Source: Bacteroidia bacterium (GTDB lineage Bacteria; Bacteroidota; Bacteroidia; Bacteroidales; Rikenellaceae). Taken from it: 40,710 nucleotides of DNA. Below, one piece after another: positions 25,998 through 35,424 of the stretch. Both the position numbers and the translations under genes were made by a program. Numbering within the stretch: the stretch's first letter is position 1; each line of letters opens with the position of its first letter. The notes beneath the pieces are model-generated. The model saw nothing but the letters and a program-made list of their open reading frames with translations, was not told the origin of the DNA and made no database searches. Where the stretch lies: the NCBI GenBank assembly GCA_025999315.1, contig BNXD01000009.1, forward strand, positions 1 to 40,710. Direction: 5' to 3'.

Positions 25998-27271
25998 CGA
26001 CGATGAAAATTAACAGATTTTATATCGCTTTGACATCGCTTGCACTTGTGGCGCTGTCTCTGGCCGGTTGCAAAGATGCGGACAGTCCGGCGCTCACCGA
26101 CAATAAGGTCTATATCGAAGGTGGTTTTTCCGTCAAGTATGCCACCTCGTTTGTCGACGGTCAGGTCGCTATCCCGATGCAGGTGCCGGTCAAGATGACC
26201 CAAAAGGATCTCACGCGCGACGTGAATGTGACGCTCGAAATATCCGATGCGGCTCTCGAAGGGTTCAATTCGCGTTACAACAGATCGTTCTCCCCTTTCC
26301 CCAATGCGCAGCTCGACTCGCCGACCGTTACCATAAAAAAGGGCACGACCAGCGCCATGGCTACTCTGCTCGTAACCCCGATCACTGCAGATCAGGCTGC
26401 CACGGGCGCCAATTTCGCCGTGGCGGTCAAGGTCAAATCGGCTGATGGAGCAGACGTGCTGACCGGCTCGGAGTCTTTCATATACGCTCTCAAACGCACA
26501 CCGCGAGCGGATGTGCTTATCTTCAATAAAGGCACGACAACCGTCAACAGGACCACACTGATGCTTCCGTTCGACATGCAGAACATAAACGGTGGCAACG
26601 ACCTGGTCTTCAAAGCCTATACGCTGGAGTTCCTTTTCAAGATCACCGAGTGGACCTCGGCCAACAACTACGCCCTGATCAATCCGGAGGGCGCCCCGAA
26701 AGAGTCCGGCGCCGAGATATATACCCGCATCGAGGGCGGCAGCAACGGATTGGCCAATGCTGTGCTTAACGTCAAGTTCTACGGAGACCAGGAGTCCATT
26801 TCCGGCAAACCTGCCGACGGATTCAAAACGGACAGATGGTATCATGCGGCTTTCGTATACACCGGCACCAAACTCTTTGTCTATATCGACGGAGAAGAAT
26901 GCGCCCGTTGCGATACGTCGCTGCCGCAGTTAACCTTTGACAAGACGATGAAAGGCTTCACATGGCAGGGCGGTTCATTCAACGGCGGCTACAGCCCTGT
27001 TTCGCGCAACGCAGTGCAATCTTCGGAACTGCGTATCTGGACGGTAGCCCGCACGCAGGAACAGCTCAAAGAGAGCATGTACGGCGTAATGCCCAACTCC
27101 GACGGACTGATAGGCTACTGGAAGTTGAACGAAGGAACGGGCATTACCATAAAGGATTATACCGGCAAAAATCCCGACGCCTTCTTCACTTCGGACAGCA
27201 ACCATGACGTTCCTCTGGCTTCTCCGCTTATCGACTGGGTGCCGGATCAGGACCTTACGATCGGTAAATAG
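25994..27271 (+). CDS. DUF1735 + LamG-type surface glycan-binding lipoprotein
   Basis: A 425-aa lipoprotein (Cys26 in LSLAGC) starting in an ATGA overlap with GH18; an alternative ATG is 9 bases in. The N-terminal half (about 35-165, NVTLEISDAALEGFNSRYN, then TVTIKKGTTSAMATLLVTPI) resembles DUF1735. The C-terminal half (about 185-420) is a concanavalin/laminin-G-type sandwich (AYTLEFLFKITEWT; RWYHAAFVYTGTKLFVYIDG; ELRIWTVARTQEQL; DGLIGYWKLNEGTG). No catalytic motif is visible. Expected role: binding the N-glycan at the surface and handing it to GH18/SusD. Confidence 0.85.
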   Translation: MTTMKINRFYIALTSLALVALSLAGCKDADSPALTDNKVYIEGGFSVKYATSFVDGQVAIPMQVPVKMTQKDLTRDVNVTLEISDAALEGFNSRYNRSFSPFPNAQLDSPTVTIKKGTTSAMATLLVTPITADQAATGANFAVAVKVKSADGADVLTGSESFIYALKRTPRADVLIFNKGTTTVNRTTLMLPFDMQNINGGNDLVFKAYTLEFLFKITEWTSANNYALINPEGAPKESGAEIYTRIEGGSNGLANAVLNVKFYGDQESISGKPADGFKTDRWYHAAFVYTGTKLFVYIDGEECARCDTSLPQLTFDKTMKGFTWQGGSFNGGYSPVSRNAVQSSELRIWTVARTQEQLKESMYGVMPNSDGLIGYWKLNEGTGITIKDYTGKNPDAFFTSDSNHDVPLASPLIDWVPDQDLTIGK

Positions 27272-27294
27272 TTCAACAGCTAAAAAACACGAAT

Positions 27295-28521
27295 ATGAAA
27301 AGCATAAAATTGTTATTGCTCACGGCTACGGTCGCCTCTTTTGTCGCCTGCAACAAGACGGAAGAGACCGACAACGGCGGCTGGAGCAATGTGGACAAGA
27401 TCGAAATTGCGAACGTGCCGACCGACACGCTGACCATCATGGCCGGCCAAACGTTTCCGCTCGAAGTGGTCACCTCTCCTGTCGGCGCACGAGTGAACTG
27501 TTACGTCTCCGGCGGCATTAATATGGGCACACGGGTTATCTCGGTAGAGGAGCCTTCTCACGTGGTCGTCGCACAGGCAGGCGGTCAGGCGCGTATCGTA
27601 GCCACCGGCCCCAACGGAAAGGGCGGTTACACCGAGAAACTGATCGTGGTGAAGGTGCTGGAAAATGCGGAGAAACTCGGGACCGACGACGGCGACCCCA
27701 ACAAAAAGGTTCGCTTCATTCTGGGGCAGACGAATCGTGACCTGAATCTTCTCACCGATCCGTCGTTTTTCAAAATCTATCCGGTTACTGCCAACAATAT
27801 ACAAAAGATGGAGTTTACCCATACCGATGCGACCAACTTCACCATCAACCAGACGACGGGAGTGCTTCGTTACACCGGCAGTACTAGCATAACGCTCAAT
27901 AATGCCAACAAGCATGTCGATACGGTGAGGCTGACGGTTACCAACAATGACGGAAGCGTGGTGAGCAAGGAGTACGTGTTCCGCAATGCGATTTATCTGA
28001 ATATCGTATACTGTTGCAGCTCTTATTCTGGTACTGCGCCGCGATTCGAACCTGCCGGATTGTTCGACAGCCGCACCTATGTAACCTATAACTCCTATGT
28101 CGGCGGCTGGCATTCGAGCGAAGCCAATACGGGAAAACATGCGGGAGAAGAGACCGGCCACCCTCACTACATTCTGGTCGACTTCAAGGAGAAGGTCAAA
28201 CTCAACGGCGTAGAGTTGGGGCGGCACAGCGGCGACACGAAAGACGTCGAGTTTTACTATGTGAGTGATCCGGATAAAGTGCTGACTCTGGGTACCACTA
28301 CCGCCAACTATCCTGCATGGAAAGACACCGATGGAACCTATGCGTGGCAGTATTGGGGCGCTGTTTCGTTCGATAACGCCGCGCCGTCGCCCGCTTACAA
28401 CCAGCAGGTGTTCCTCGCCTCGTCGACCCTCGAAACGCGTTACCTGATGCTGAAAGTCGCCAAAGGGAACCGCGGCAACTCAATGAACCTTATGGAGATA
28501 TTCCCGTATATCGTTCCGTAG
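27295..28521 (+). CDS. Ig-like + F5/8-type surface glycan-binding lipoprotein
   Basis: A 408-aa lipoprotein (Cys19 in VASFVAC). Residues about 35-110 look like a bacterial Ig-like fold (VDKIEIANVPTDTLTIMAGQ, TFPLEVVTSPVGARVNCYVS). A middle DUF1735-like part (VRFILGQTNRDLNLLTDPSF) follows. Residues about 245-405 resemble an F5/8 type C/CBM32 module (HPHYILVDFKEKVKLNGVEL, RYLMLKVAKGNRGNSMNLME, ending IFPYIVP). Two adjacent Cys (YCCSS) lie at the join. It is the last gene of the SusCD operon; a strong terminator follows at 28598-28627. Probable role: extra glycan or glycoprotein binding. Confidence 0.8.
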   Translation: MKSIKLLLLTATVASFVACNKTEETDNGGWSNVDKIEIANVPTDTLTIMAGQTFPLEVVTSPVGARVNCYVSGGINMGTRVISVEEPSHVVVAQAGGQARIVATGPNGKGGYTEKLIVVKVLENAEKLGTDDGDPNKKVRFILGQTNRDLNLLTDPSFFKIYPVTANNIQKMEFTHTDATNFTINQTTGVLRYTGSTSITLNNANKHVDTVRLTVTNNDGSVVSKEYVFRNAIYLNIVYCCSSYSGTAPRFEPAGLFDSRTYVTYNSYVGGWHSSEANTGKHAGEETGHPHYILVDFKEKVKLNGVELGRHSGDTKDVEFYYVSDPDKVLTLGTTTANYPAWKDTDGTYAWQYWGAVSFDNAAPSPAYNQQVFLASSTLETRYLMLKVAKGNRGNSMNLMEIFPYIVP

Positions 28522-28597
28522 AGGGTTGGCCGTCGGCCGCGCCGCCGTTTCTATATATGGCGGGTCAGCGGATGCGTGCCGAAAATATTTCCACAGG

Positions 28598-28627
28598 ACA
28601 GGGTATTTCTATTGTGAAATACCCTGT
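28598..28627 (+). terminator. Rho-independent terminator ending the SusCD-GH18 operon
   Basis: acagggtatttc pairs perfectly with gaaataccctgt (12 bp) around the 6-base loop tattgt, followed by a T-rich tail (tttttg). It lies 77 bases after the last stop. Confidence 0.9.
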
Positions 28628-28633
28628 TTTTGT

Positions 28634-28650
28634 TACTTTTGTTACTTTTG
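28634..28650 (+). promoter_or_regulatory. tandem -7 boxes for the GH163-GH92-MFS-GH130-GH92 operon
   Basis: TACTTTTG occurs twice, at 28634-28641 and 28643-28650, each matching TAnnTTTG. The second is 22 bases before the ATG at 28672, which is also where the signal peptide begins. The boxes follow directly on the terminator, so the second half of the PUL has its own promoter. A TTTG at 28629-28632 is too close for a -33 element. Confidence 0.6.
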
Positions 28651-28671
28651 TTCATCAAACCAGGTTGTGGA

Positions 28672-30894
28672 ATGAAAAAAATATTTGCAGTTTTCGCTGT
28701 TTTTATGGCCACGGTTGCCGTAGCTACGGCAGCGGAAGGTTTCTGTCTGGTCCAAGGCCACAAGTCTCGAGGGAGGATTGTTGTTGGGGCGAATTGTGGG
28801 GCGGACAGTGTAGCTGCCGCATTGTTACAGAAATTTGTTGATCGGATTAGCGGGGCGCGGCTACCGATCATTTCCGGCGTCCGTCCGGCGAAAGGCGACG
28901 TGGCGATCGGCGACTTCCAGTTGCCGGTGGATGGTTTCGACAAGAAAGACATAAAGCCCGGCGGCTTCCGCATCTCGACCCTCGGCGGAACGCTTAGGAT
29001 AGTCGGCAACTCCGACCGTTCGAGTGTCTATGGTGTGGCGGAGCTGCTGGAGCGCTATCTCGGCGTGGAATATCTGGGGGCAGGCGAGTATACCTTCACT
29101 CCCTCGCGCGACATTGTGTTTCCTGCGATCGACATCACGGACAATCCCGCCTTCTCATACCGTCAGATACCGAGCTATATGTCGCGCGAGGACGCTGTGT
29201 ATAAACTTTGGCACCGGCTCGAAACCCCCGACGATGTTTTTGCCGGCGGCTATTGGGTGCATACTTTCGACCACCTGCTGCCGTCGGACGTTTATGGAAA
29301 GGAGCACCCCGAATACTACTCGTGGTTCCGTGGCAAGCGCAACCCAGGCAAGGCAAGTCAGTGGTGTCTGACCAACGACGAGGTGTTTGAAATCGTCTCG
29401 GCGCGCATCGACTCGATATTCCGCGCCAATCCCGGGAGCAAGATAATCTCGGTGAGCCAGAACGACGGCAACTACACCAACTGTCAATGCGAAAAGTGCA
29501 AGGCGATCGACGATTACGAGGGGTCGCCCTCTGGCAGCCTGATCCGCTTCCTTAATAAACTGGCCAGTCGGTTCCCCGACAAACAGTTCTCCACGCTGGC
29601 CTACCTCTACACCATGCATCCGCCGAAACATACGCGACCGCTGCCCAACGTGAACATAATGCTGTGCGACATCGACTGCGACCGCGAGGTGTCGCTGACC
29701 GAGAACGCTTCGGGCCGCGATTTTGTCAAGGCTCTCACCGGCTGGTCGGCCATCTCGGACAACATCTATGTGTGGGACTACGCCATCAACTTTGACAACT
29801 ACCTCTCGCCGTTTCCCAACTTCCATATCCTGCAACCCAATATACGCCTGTTCAGGGACAACCACGTAACGATGCACCACTGCCAGATGAGCTCCTCGTT
29901 GGGCACAAACTTCTGCGAGTTGCGTTCGTGGCTGGCGGCCAAGTTGATGTGGAACCCCGACGCCGACGTGGACGCATTGATGCACAGGTTTCTGAACGGT
30001 TATTACGGCGCTGCCGCCCCATATCTGTATCGCTACATCAAAATGATGGAGGGGGCGTTGCTTGGCAGCGGCAGCCGGCTGTGGATCTACGATTCGCCGG
30101 TAACCTTCAAGGAGGGAATGTTACGCCCGGAGTTGCTGACGCGCTATGCGGAGCTGGTTGACAGTGCAGAAAAGGCTGTGGCTGGCGATGACAAGCTGCA
30201 GAAAAGGGTGCGCCGCGAGCGTTTGACGTTGCAATACTCCGAGCTTGAGATACTGCGCACGCGCCGCGAGAGCGCCCCCTCGGATGCGGCGGCCAAGCTG
30301 TCGCTGTTCGAGAGCCGGGTGAACGAATTCGGCGTTACGACGCTCAACGAGCGCAACAACTCGCCGCAGGAGTACTGCGCCCTCTACCGCCAGCGTTTCA
30401 TGCCCTCCGCCATGCCGGGCAAGTCCCTCGGGGCGCAAGTAACATTCATCGAACCCCCTACCGGCAAATATGTCGTGATGGGCGAGAGCGGCGCGCTGAC
30501 CGACGGACTTTTCGGCGGCTCGACGTTCGTCGAGAGTTGGGTCGGCTGGGAAGGCAAAGACGGTTCGCTGACGGTAGATCTGGGCGAACAAAAGGAGTTC
30601 ACGAGCGTTTCGACCGACTTCCTCCACCAGCTTGGGGCGTGGATACTGTTGCCGCAAGAGGTTAACTACTCGATTTCTGTCGACGGAACGCATTACACCG
30701 CTTTCGGAGGTTACTCGCTGCCCGAAGACCGCTCGCCGCAGGTGAAGTACGTGGCGTTCAGCTACAATTCGACCTCTCCCGTTACGGCGCGCTATATCCG
30801 TGTTGACGTGAAGGGGGTTGTAACCTGTCCCGAATGGCACTACGGTGTTGGACACCCCTGCTGGTTTTTTATGGATGAGATAACGGTAGAATGA
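28672..30894 (+). CDS. GH163/DUF4838-type endo-beta-N-acetylglucosaminidase
   Basis: A 740-aa protein. The start at 28672 gives a clean signal peptide (MKKIFAVFAVFMATVAVATA) without lipobox; the frame open from 28630 is rejected. The N-terminal region (about 20-130) resembles the GH67/GH20 N-terminal fold (LRIVGNSDRSSVYGVAELLE, RYLGVEYLG). The DUF4838 catalytic region (about 150-480) shows ISVSQNDGNYTNCQCEKC (Cys 271, 273, 276) and GSLIRFLNKLASRFPDKQFS. A C-terminal F5/8-like domain ends near DEITVE. Family knowledge: DUF4838 enzymes include BT1044, founder of GH163, acting on complex N-glycans. It overlaps GH92 by ATGA. The non-lipoprotein signal suggests a periplasmic site, unlike a surface endo-enzyme. 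Confidence 0.8.
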   Translation: MKKIFAVFAVFMATVAVATAAEGFCLVQGHKSRGRIVVGANCGADSVAAALLQKFVDRISGARLPIISGVRPAKGDVAIGDFQLPVDGFDKKDIKPGGFRISTLGGTLRIVGNSDRSSVYGVAELLERYLGVEYLGAGEYTFTPSRDIVFPAIDITDNPAFSYRQIPSYMSREDAVYKLWHRLETPDDVFAGGYWVHTFDHLLPSDVYGKEHPEYYSWFRGKRNPGKASQWCLTNDEVFEIVSARIDSIFRANPGSKIISVSQNDGNYTNCQCEKCKAIDDYEGSPSGSLIRFLNKLASRFPDKQFSTLAYLYTMHPPKHTRPLPNVNIMLCDIDCDREVSLTENASGRDFVKALTGWSAISDNIYVWDYAINFDNYLSPFPNFHILQPNIRLFRDNHVTMHHCQMSSSLGTNFCELRSWLAAKLMWNPDADVDALMHRFLNGYYGAAAPYLYRYIKMMEGALLGSGSRLWIYDSPVTFKEGMLRPELLTRYAELVDSAEKAVAGDDKLQKRVRRERLTLQYSELEILRTRRESAPSDAAAKLSLFESRVNEFGVTTLNERNNSPQEYCALYRQRFMPSAMPGKSLGAQVTFIEPPTGKYVVMGESGALTDGLFGGSTFVESWVGWEGKDGSLTVDLGEQKEFTSVSTDFLHQLGAWILLPQEVNYSISVDGTHYTAFGGYSLPEDRSPQVKYVAFSYNSTSPVTARYIRVDVKGVVTCPEWHYGVGHPCWFFMDEITVE

Positions 30895-33143
30895 GAAAAA
30901 TAACGGTCGTTTGCCTGCTGCTTTGCGCGGCGTGCGGGCACAAAGAGCGTGAGGCGCGTGATGACAGCCAGTTTGTCAACGTATTCACCGGCACGGGCGA
31001 ACACGGACATACAACTCCGGCTGCCACGAGGCCCTTTGCGATGGTGCAACTCGGCCCCGACACCCATCTCGACGGATGGGACGCCAGCAGCGGCTATCAC
31101 TGGAGCGACAGCATAATCTGGGCTTTCAGCCATACCCACCTCTCAGGAACGGGCATCGGCGATCTGGGCGACGTGGCTCTGTTGCCATACTGCGGTGCGG
31201 ATACGCTGCAACGCCCCGCCGCGCGCTTCTCGCACGAACGCGAGCAGGCCTCGCCGGGATGCTACCGCGTGCATCTTGACAATTATGCCATCGACGTCGA
31301 ATTGACCTCCACCGAGCGGGTAGGGATTCACCGCTACTGCTATCCGGCCGATTCCACTCCCCGCGTGATGCTCGACCTGGCCCATATATTGCAACCCTGC
31401 TGGGGCCATAGGATAGTGGACAACAACTTCATGGCAATCGACGGGCAGAGCGTCGCGGGCACGCTCCATACCTCCGGCTGGGCCGAGAGCCACAAGGTCA
31501 GCTACCGGATAGAGTTTTCGCGAGCCGTGCGCCGCATCACGGTGCGCGAACAGGGGCAGGCGGTCGAACTGCCATACGGCAAGGCTATCGCGACAAGGAG
31601 GCCGCTGAGGGTCTACTTCGAGTTCGCCCCGTCGGCAGAGCCGCTGCTGGTCAAGTGCGCCTTGTCGTGCGTCGACGAGGCCGGGGCTGAGAACAACATG
31701 CGCGTGGAGTTGCCGGGATGGGATTTCGACCGCGTGCGCAACCGTTCGGCGGAGATATGGCGCGCGAGCCTTGCATCGGTACGGGTGGAGAGCGTCGACA
31801 CGACGGTATTGAAGAACTTTTATACCGCCCTCTACCACACCATGCTCTCCCCTATACTGTGGCAGGACGCCGACGGACGCTACCTCGGCATGGACAAGCA
31901 GGTGCGCATGGCTGCCGAAGGCTACACCAACTACACCGCGCTGTCGCTGTGGGACACTTTCCGCGCCCAGCTGCCGCTGATGACCATCGCTTGTCCGGAG
32001 CTGGCCGCCGCCGTGGGACAAACGCTGGTGCAGGGGTGGCGCGAGGGCGGTGTGTTGCCCAAATGGCCGCTCGCATCGAACTATACGGGCTGCATGGTGG
32101 CCTATCCTGCCGTAGCCGTATTGGCCGACTTGCAGGCCAAAGGGCTGATGCGCGGCGAGAGTGCACAGTGGGCGCAGGCGGCGTTGCGATCATCTGTCTA
32201 TCGCTCCGACCTTGCCGAACGTTTCGCCGGCACGCGCCAGGCGGATATTGTTACGCGGCATGTCGCGCTCAAAGACAAATATGGCTTTGTGCCTGCCGAC
32301 TCGATTGCCGAATCGGTGTCGTGGGGGCTCGAAATGGCCTACGACGACTGGTGCGTGGCGCGTCTCGCGCTGGCGGCCGGCGACACGACAAGCTACGAAG
32401 CGTATATGGCCAAAAGCAGCTTGTGGCGGCGATATTTCGATCCCGCGACGCGGCTGATGCGCGGAGTGATGGGCAACGGCAAGTTCCGCACGCCGTTCAA
32501 CCCCTACTACTCCGCCCACCAGTCGAGCGACTACTGCGAGGGGACGGCTTTCCAATGGAGCTACTTCGTGCCGCATGACATGACGGGTTTTATTGCCGCA
32601 CTGGGAGGCGCGGGCGAGTTGGAAGCTGCTCTCGACAGACTCTTTGCAGCCCCTCCCAAGGTCGACGGGGCCTCAGCCTCGGGCGACATTTCGGGCCTTG
32701 TCGGGCAGTATGCCCACGGCAACGAGCCGAGCCACCACATAGCGTATCTGTATAATTGGACGGCCGCCCCTTACAAGGGGCAGGCTCTGCTCGACTCGAT
32801 AATGCGGACTCTCTACGCGCCCACCCCCGAGGGCATCGCCGGCAACGAGGACATGGGCCAGATGTCGGCATGGTATGCTGTCAGTGCGATGGGACTGTAT
32901 CAGGTCTGCCCGGGCGAGCCGGTCTACGCGCTGGGGCGTCCGATGGTGGATCGGGCCATGATTGCCGTCGCGGGCGGAGTGTTCGAGATCGTGGCCAGCA
33001 ACAACTCACCGCAAAACAAATATGTGCAGCGCGCCACGCTCAACGGACAGACACTACCGTCGCTATTCATCCGCCACAGCGACATGAAGGCGGGCTCCCG
33101 CCTCGAACTCGTAATGGCGCCAGAACCGTCAACTTTTATATAG
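30891..33143 (+). CDS. GH92 alpha-mannosidase (lipoprotein type)
   Basis: A 750-aa exo-alpha-mannosidase, calcium-dependent in the family. Lipoprotein-like signal ends LCAAC (Cys15). N-terminal sandwich: FVNVFTGTGEHGHTTPAATR, PFAMVQLGPDT, SHTHLSGTGIGDLGDV. Catalytic (alpha/alpha)6 part: WDTFRAQLPLMT, candidate general acid E481 in SWGLEMAYDDWC, DYCEGTAFQWSYFVPHD, GNEPSHHIAYLYNW and the GNEDMGQMSAWYAVSAMGLY block (GNED at 651-654). It starts in an ATGA overlap with the GH163 gene and ends 4 bases before the MFS gene. It would trim alpha-mannose from imported high-mannose or core structures. The linkage preference is unknown. Confidence 0.95.
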   Translation: MRKITVVCLLLCAACGHKEREARDDSQFVNVFTGTGEHGHTTPAATRPFAMVQLGPDTHLDGWDASSGYHWSDSIIWAFSHTHLSGTGIGDLGDVALLPYCGADTLQRPAARFSHEREQASPGCYRVHLDNYAIDVELTSTERVGIHRYCYPADSTPRVMLDLAHILQPCWGHRIVDNNFMAIDGQSVAGTLHTSGWAESHKVSYRIEFSRAVRRITVREQGQAVELPYGKAIATRRPLRVYFEFAPSAEPLLVKCALSCVDEAGAENNMRVELPGWDFDRVRNRSAEIWRASLASVRVESVDTTVLKNFYTALYHTMLSPILWQDADGRYLGMDKQVRMAAEGYTNYTALSLWDTFRAQLPLMTIACPELAAAVGQTLVQGWREGGVLPKWPLASNYTGCMVAYPAVAVLADLQAKGLMRGESAQWAQAALRSSVYRSDLAERFAGTRQADIVTRHVALKDKYGFVPADSIAESVSWGLEMAYDDWCVARLALAAGDTTSYEAYMAKSSLWRRYFDPATRLMRGVMGNGKFRTPFNPYYSAHQSSDYCEGTAFQWSYFVPHDMTGFIAALGGAGELEAALDRLFAAPPKVDGASASGDISGLVGQYAHGNEPSHHIAYLYNWTAAPYKGQALLDSIMRTLYAPTPEGIAGNEDMGQMSAWYAVSAMGLYQVCPGEPVYALGRPMVDRAMIAVAGGVFEIVASNNSPQNKYVQRATLNGQTLPSLFIRHSDMKAGSRLELVMAPEPSTFI

Positions 33144-33147
33144 ATAT

Positions 33148-34416
33148 ATGCATATGATTGGAAAAAGTTCTCCTTTACGCTGGGTTCCGTCGGTATATTT
33201 TGCGATGGGTATGCCTTTTGTGATGCTGTCGTCTGTTGCGGTGGTGATGTTTTCAAAGATGGGGATCAGCGACGCGCGGGCAACATTCTGGGCGTCGTTG
33301 ATTGTACTGCCCTGGAGCCTCAAGCCGCTGTGGAGTCCTTTTCTGGAGATGTTCCGCACCAAAAAGTACTTCGTGGTGATGACAGAGTTCATCACGGGCA
33401 TTTCGTTTGCACTGGTGGCCCTGTCGCTGCCTTTGCCGAACTTTTTCACCTATGCCATCGCGCTGATGGGGATCATCGCCTTCAGCGGGGCTACGCACGA
33501 CATTGCCACCGACGGAATCTATATGGCCGAGCTTGACGCATCGACACAGGCGCGATATATAGGCTGGCAGGGGGCCTTCTTCAACATAGCCAAAGTGGCG
33601 GCAAAAGGCGGACTGGTTTTTCTGGCCGGGACATTGAAGAACGACGTTGGCATCGCTCATGCGTGGATGATCGTGATGGGAATCTGCGCTGGGACGATGC
33701 TCCTGTTCAGCTTCTGGCACGGTGTGTCGCTGCCCTCCGGAGGAGCGGCAGCCGCCACGATACGTAGCGCGAGAGAGGGATGGCGGTCATTTGTCGAGGT
33801 CGTTACCTCGTTCTTCACCAAAAAACACATTCTTCTCTATGTGCTGTTCATCATTCTCTACCGGCTGGCTGAAGGATTGGTGGACAAAGTATTGCAGTTG
33901 TTTCTGATGGCGCCTGTCGAGAAAGGCGGATTGGGGCTTGAGGAGCAGATGCTGGGTCTTATCAATGGGACGTTCGGCACGGTGGCTTTTATTGTCGGCT
34001 CGATCCTTGCCGGGTATTTCATTTCGGTGCGCGGTTTGCGACGGACGCTCTTTGTGCTATGCTGCTCGATGAACCTGCCTTTCCTTGTCTATCTGCTGCT
34101 GTCCGTGATTCAGCCGACCGGTATATGGCTGATCGGCTCGGCGGTGGTGGCGGAGTATTTCGGCTATGGTTTCGGATTTGTGGGCCTGACGCTCTTCATG
34201 ATGCAGCAGGTGGCCCCGGGCAGCCACAAAATGGCTCACTACGCCTTTGCCTCCGGCATCATGAATCTCGGATACATGCTGGCAGGCATGGCTAGCGGAT
34301 TGATCAGCGACTTGTTGGGCTACCGTTGGTTTTTCATCGTGGTGGCCTTGGCGATGATTCCCGCGATGATCATGAGCCGCGTGGTGCCGTTCGTACACAA
34401 TGACAACCAAAAATAA
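33148..34416 (+). CDS. MFS transporter, likely Man-beta-1,4-GlcNAc importer
   Basis: A 422-aa inner-membrane protein with about 12 hydrophobic spans, of the AmpG-like branch (WVPSVYFAMGMPFVMLSSVA at the N-terminus; FSGATHDIATDGIYMAELD resembles the AmpG 'qDI..Da' motif; FGYGFGFVGLTLFMMQQ). The ATG at 33154 is an alternative start. It lies between GH92 and GH130, with its stop directly abutting the GH130 start, which is the arrangement known from N-glycan PULs of Bacteroides. It would carry the disaccharide left by endo- and exo-glycosidases into the cytoplasm. Substrate is inferred from context. Confidence 0.88.
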   Translation: MHMIGKSSPLRWVPSVYFAMGMPFVMLSSVAVVMFSKMGISDARATFWASLIVLPWSLKPLWSPFLEMFRTKKYFVVMTEFITGISFALVALSLPLPNFFTYAIALMGIIAFSGATHDIATDGIYMAELDASTQARYIGWQGAFFNIAKVAAKGGLVFLAGTLKNDVGIAHAWMIVMGICAGTMLLFSFWHGVSLPSGGAAAATIRSAREGWRSFVEVVTSFFTKKHILLYVLFIILYRLAEGLVDKVLQLFLMAPVEKGGLGLEEQMLGLINGTFGTVAFIVGSILAGYFISVRGLRRTLFVLCCSMNLPFLVYLLLSVIQPTGIWLIGSAVVAEYFGYGFGFVGLTLFMMQQVAPGSHKMAHYAFASGIMNLGYMLAGMASGLISDLLGYRWFFIVVALAMIPAMIMSRVVPFVHNDNQK

Positions 34417-35424
34417 ATGTTTATGGATACGAAACTTGTGATAGAAGGCCAACCTCTGCCCGCCATGCCGTGGGAGGAGCGTCCTGCAGGGTGTCGCGAG
34501 GTGATGTGGCGCTACTCGGCCAATCCTGTCATCCCGCGCGATCTGCTGCCCACCTCCAACAGCATCTTCAACAGCGCCGTGGTCCCCTTCGGCAAGGGCT
34601 ATGCGGGGGTGTTCCGCTGCGACGACACCAACCGCCGCATGGTGTTGCATGTCGGATTCTCGGACGACGGACTAAAGTGGCGCATCGACCCTGCGCCGTT
34701 GCGTTTCGAGTGCGACAACGCCCAGATCGGCGAGTGGGTCTATGGCTACGATCCGCGGGTAACGAAGATCGACGACCGCTACTGGGTCACCTGGTGCAAC
34801 GGCTACCACGGCCCTACCATCGGCGTGGCGTGGACCGACGACTTTCGCCGCTTTCACCAGATGGAGAACGCCTTTTTGCCCTTCAACCGCAACGGGGTTC
34901 TGTTTCCGCGCAAGATAAACGGTCGTTACGCCATGCTTTCGCGCCCGAGCGACAACGGTCATACGCCATTTGGAGATATTTTTTACAGCGAATCGCCCGA
35001 TATGGAGTTCTGGGGGCGCCACCGCCACGTGATGTCGCCCGCGGCGTTCGAGATCAGCGCCTGGCAGTGCATGAAGATCGGTGCGGGGCCGGTGCCGATA
35101 GAGACGAACGAGGGGTGGCTGCTGTTCTATCACGGCGTACTGCGCTCGTGCAGCGGCTATGTCTACAGTTTTGGCTCGGCGCTGCTCGACCGCGACGAGC
35201 CGTGGCGCGTAACGGCCCGCAGCGGTCCATACCTGATAGCCCCGCGCGAGCTGTACGAACTTGTCGGCGACGTGCCGACTGTAACATTTCCCTGCGCGGC
35301 GCTGCACGATCCGGCAACGGGACGCATAGCGGTCTACTATGGCTGCGCCGACACCGTTACCGGCCTCTCATTCGGATACATCCCTGAGATAATAGAGTTT
35401 ACCAAACGTACGAACATATTATGA
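34417..35424 (+). CDS. GH130 beta-1,4-mannosyl-N-acetylglucosamine phosphorylase
   Basis: A 335-aa cytoplasmic five-bladed propeller enzyme with no signal peptide. Family features are [31 protein letters not shown], the catalytic Asp in GYDPRVT (D112), [37 protein letters not shown] and the C-terminal [12 protein letters not shown]. Established knowledge: BT1033-type GH130 enzymes split Man-beta-1,4-GlcNAc with phosphate to Man-1-P and GlcNAc. The ATG at 34423 is also possible. It directly abuts the MFS stop and overlaps the following GH92 by ATGA, so importer, phosphorylase and mannosidase are co-translated. Beta-1,4-Man-Glc specificity is not excluded but fits the context less well. Confidence 0.93.
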   Translation: MFMDTKLVIEGQPLPAMPWEERPAGCREVMWRYSANPVIPRDLLPTSNSIFNSAVVPFGKGYAGVFRCDDTNRRMVLHVGFSDDGLKWRIDPAPLRFECDNAQIGEWVYGYDPRVTKIDDRYWVTWCNGYHGPTIGVAWTDDFRRFHQMENAFLPFNRNGVLFPRKINGRYAMLSRPSDNGHTPFGDIFYSESPDMEFWGRHRHVMSPAAFEISAWQCMKIGAGPVPIETNEGWLLFYHGVLRSCSGYVYSFGSALLDRDEPWRVTARSGPYLIAPRELYELVGDVPTVTFPCAALHDPATGRIAVYYGCADTVTGLSFGYIPEIIEFTKRTNIL

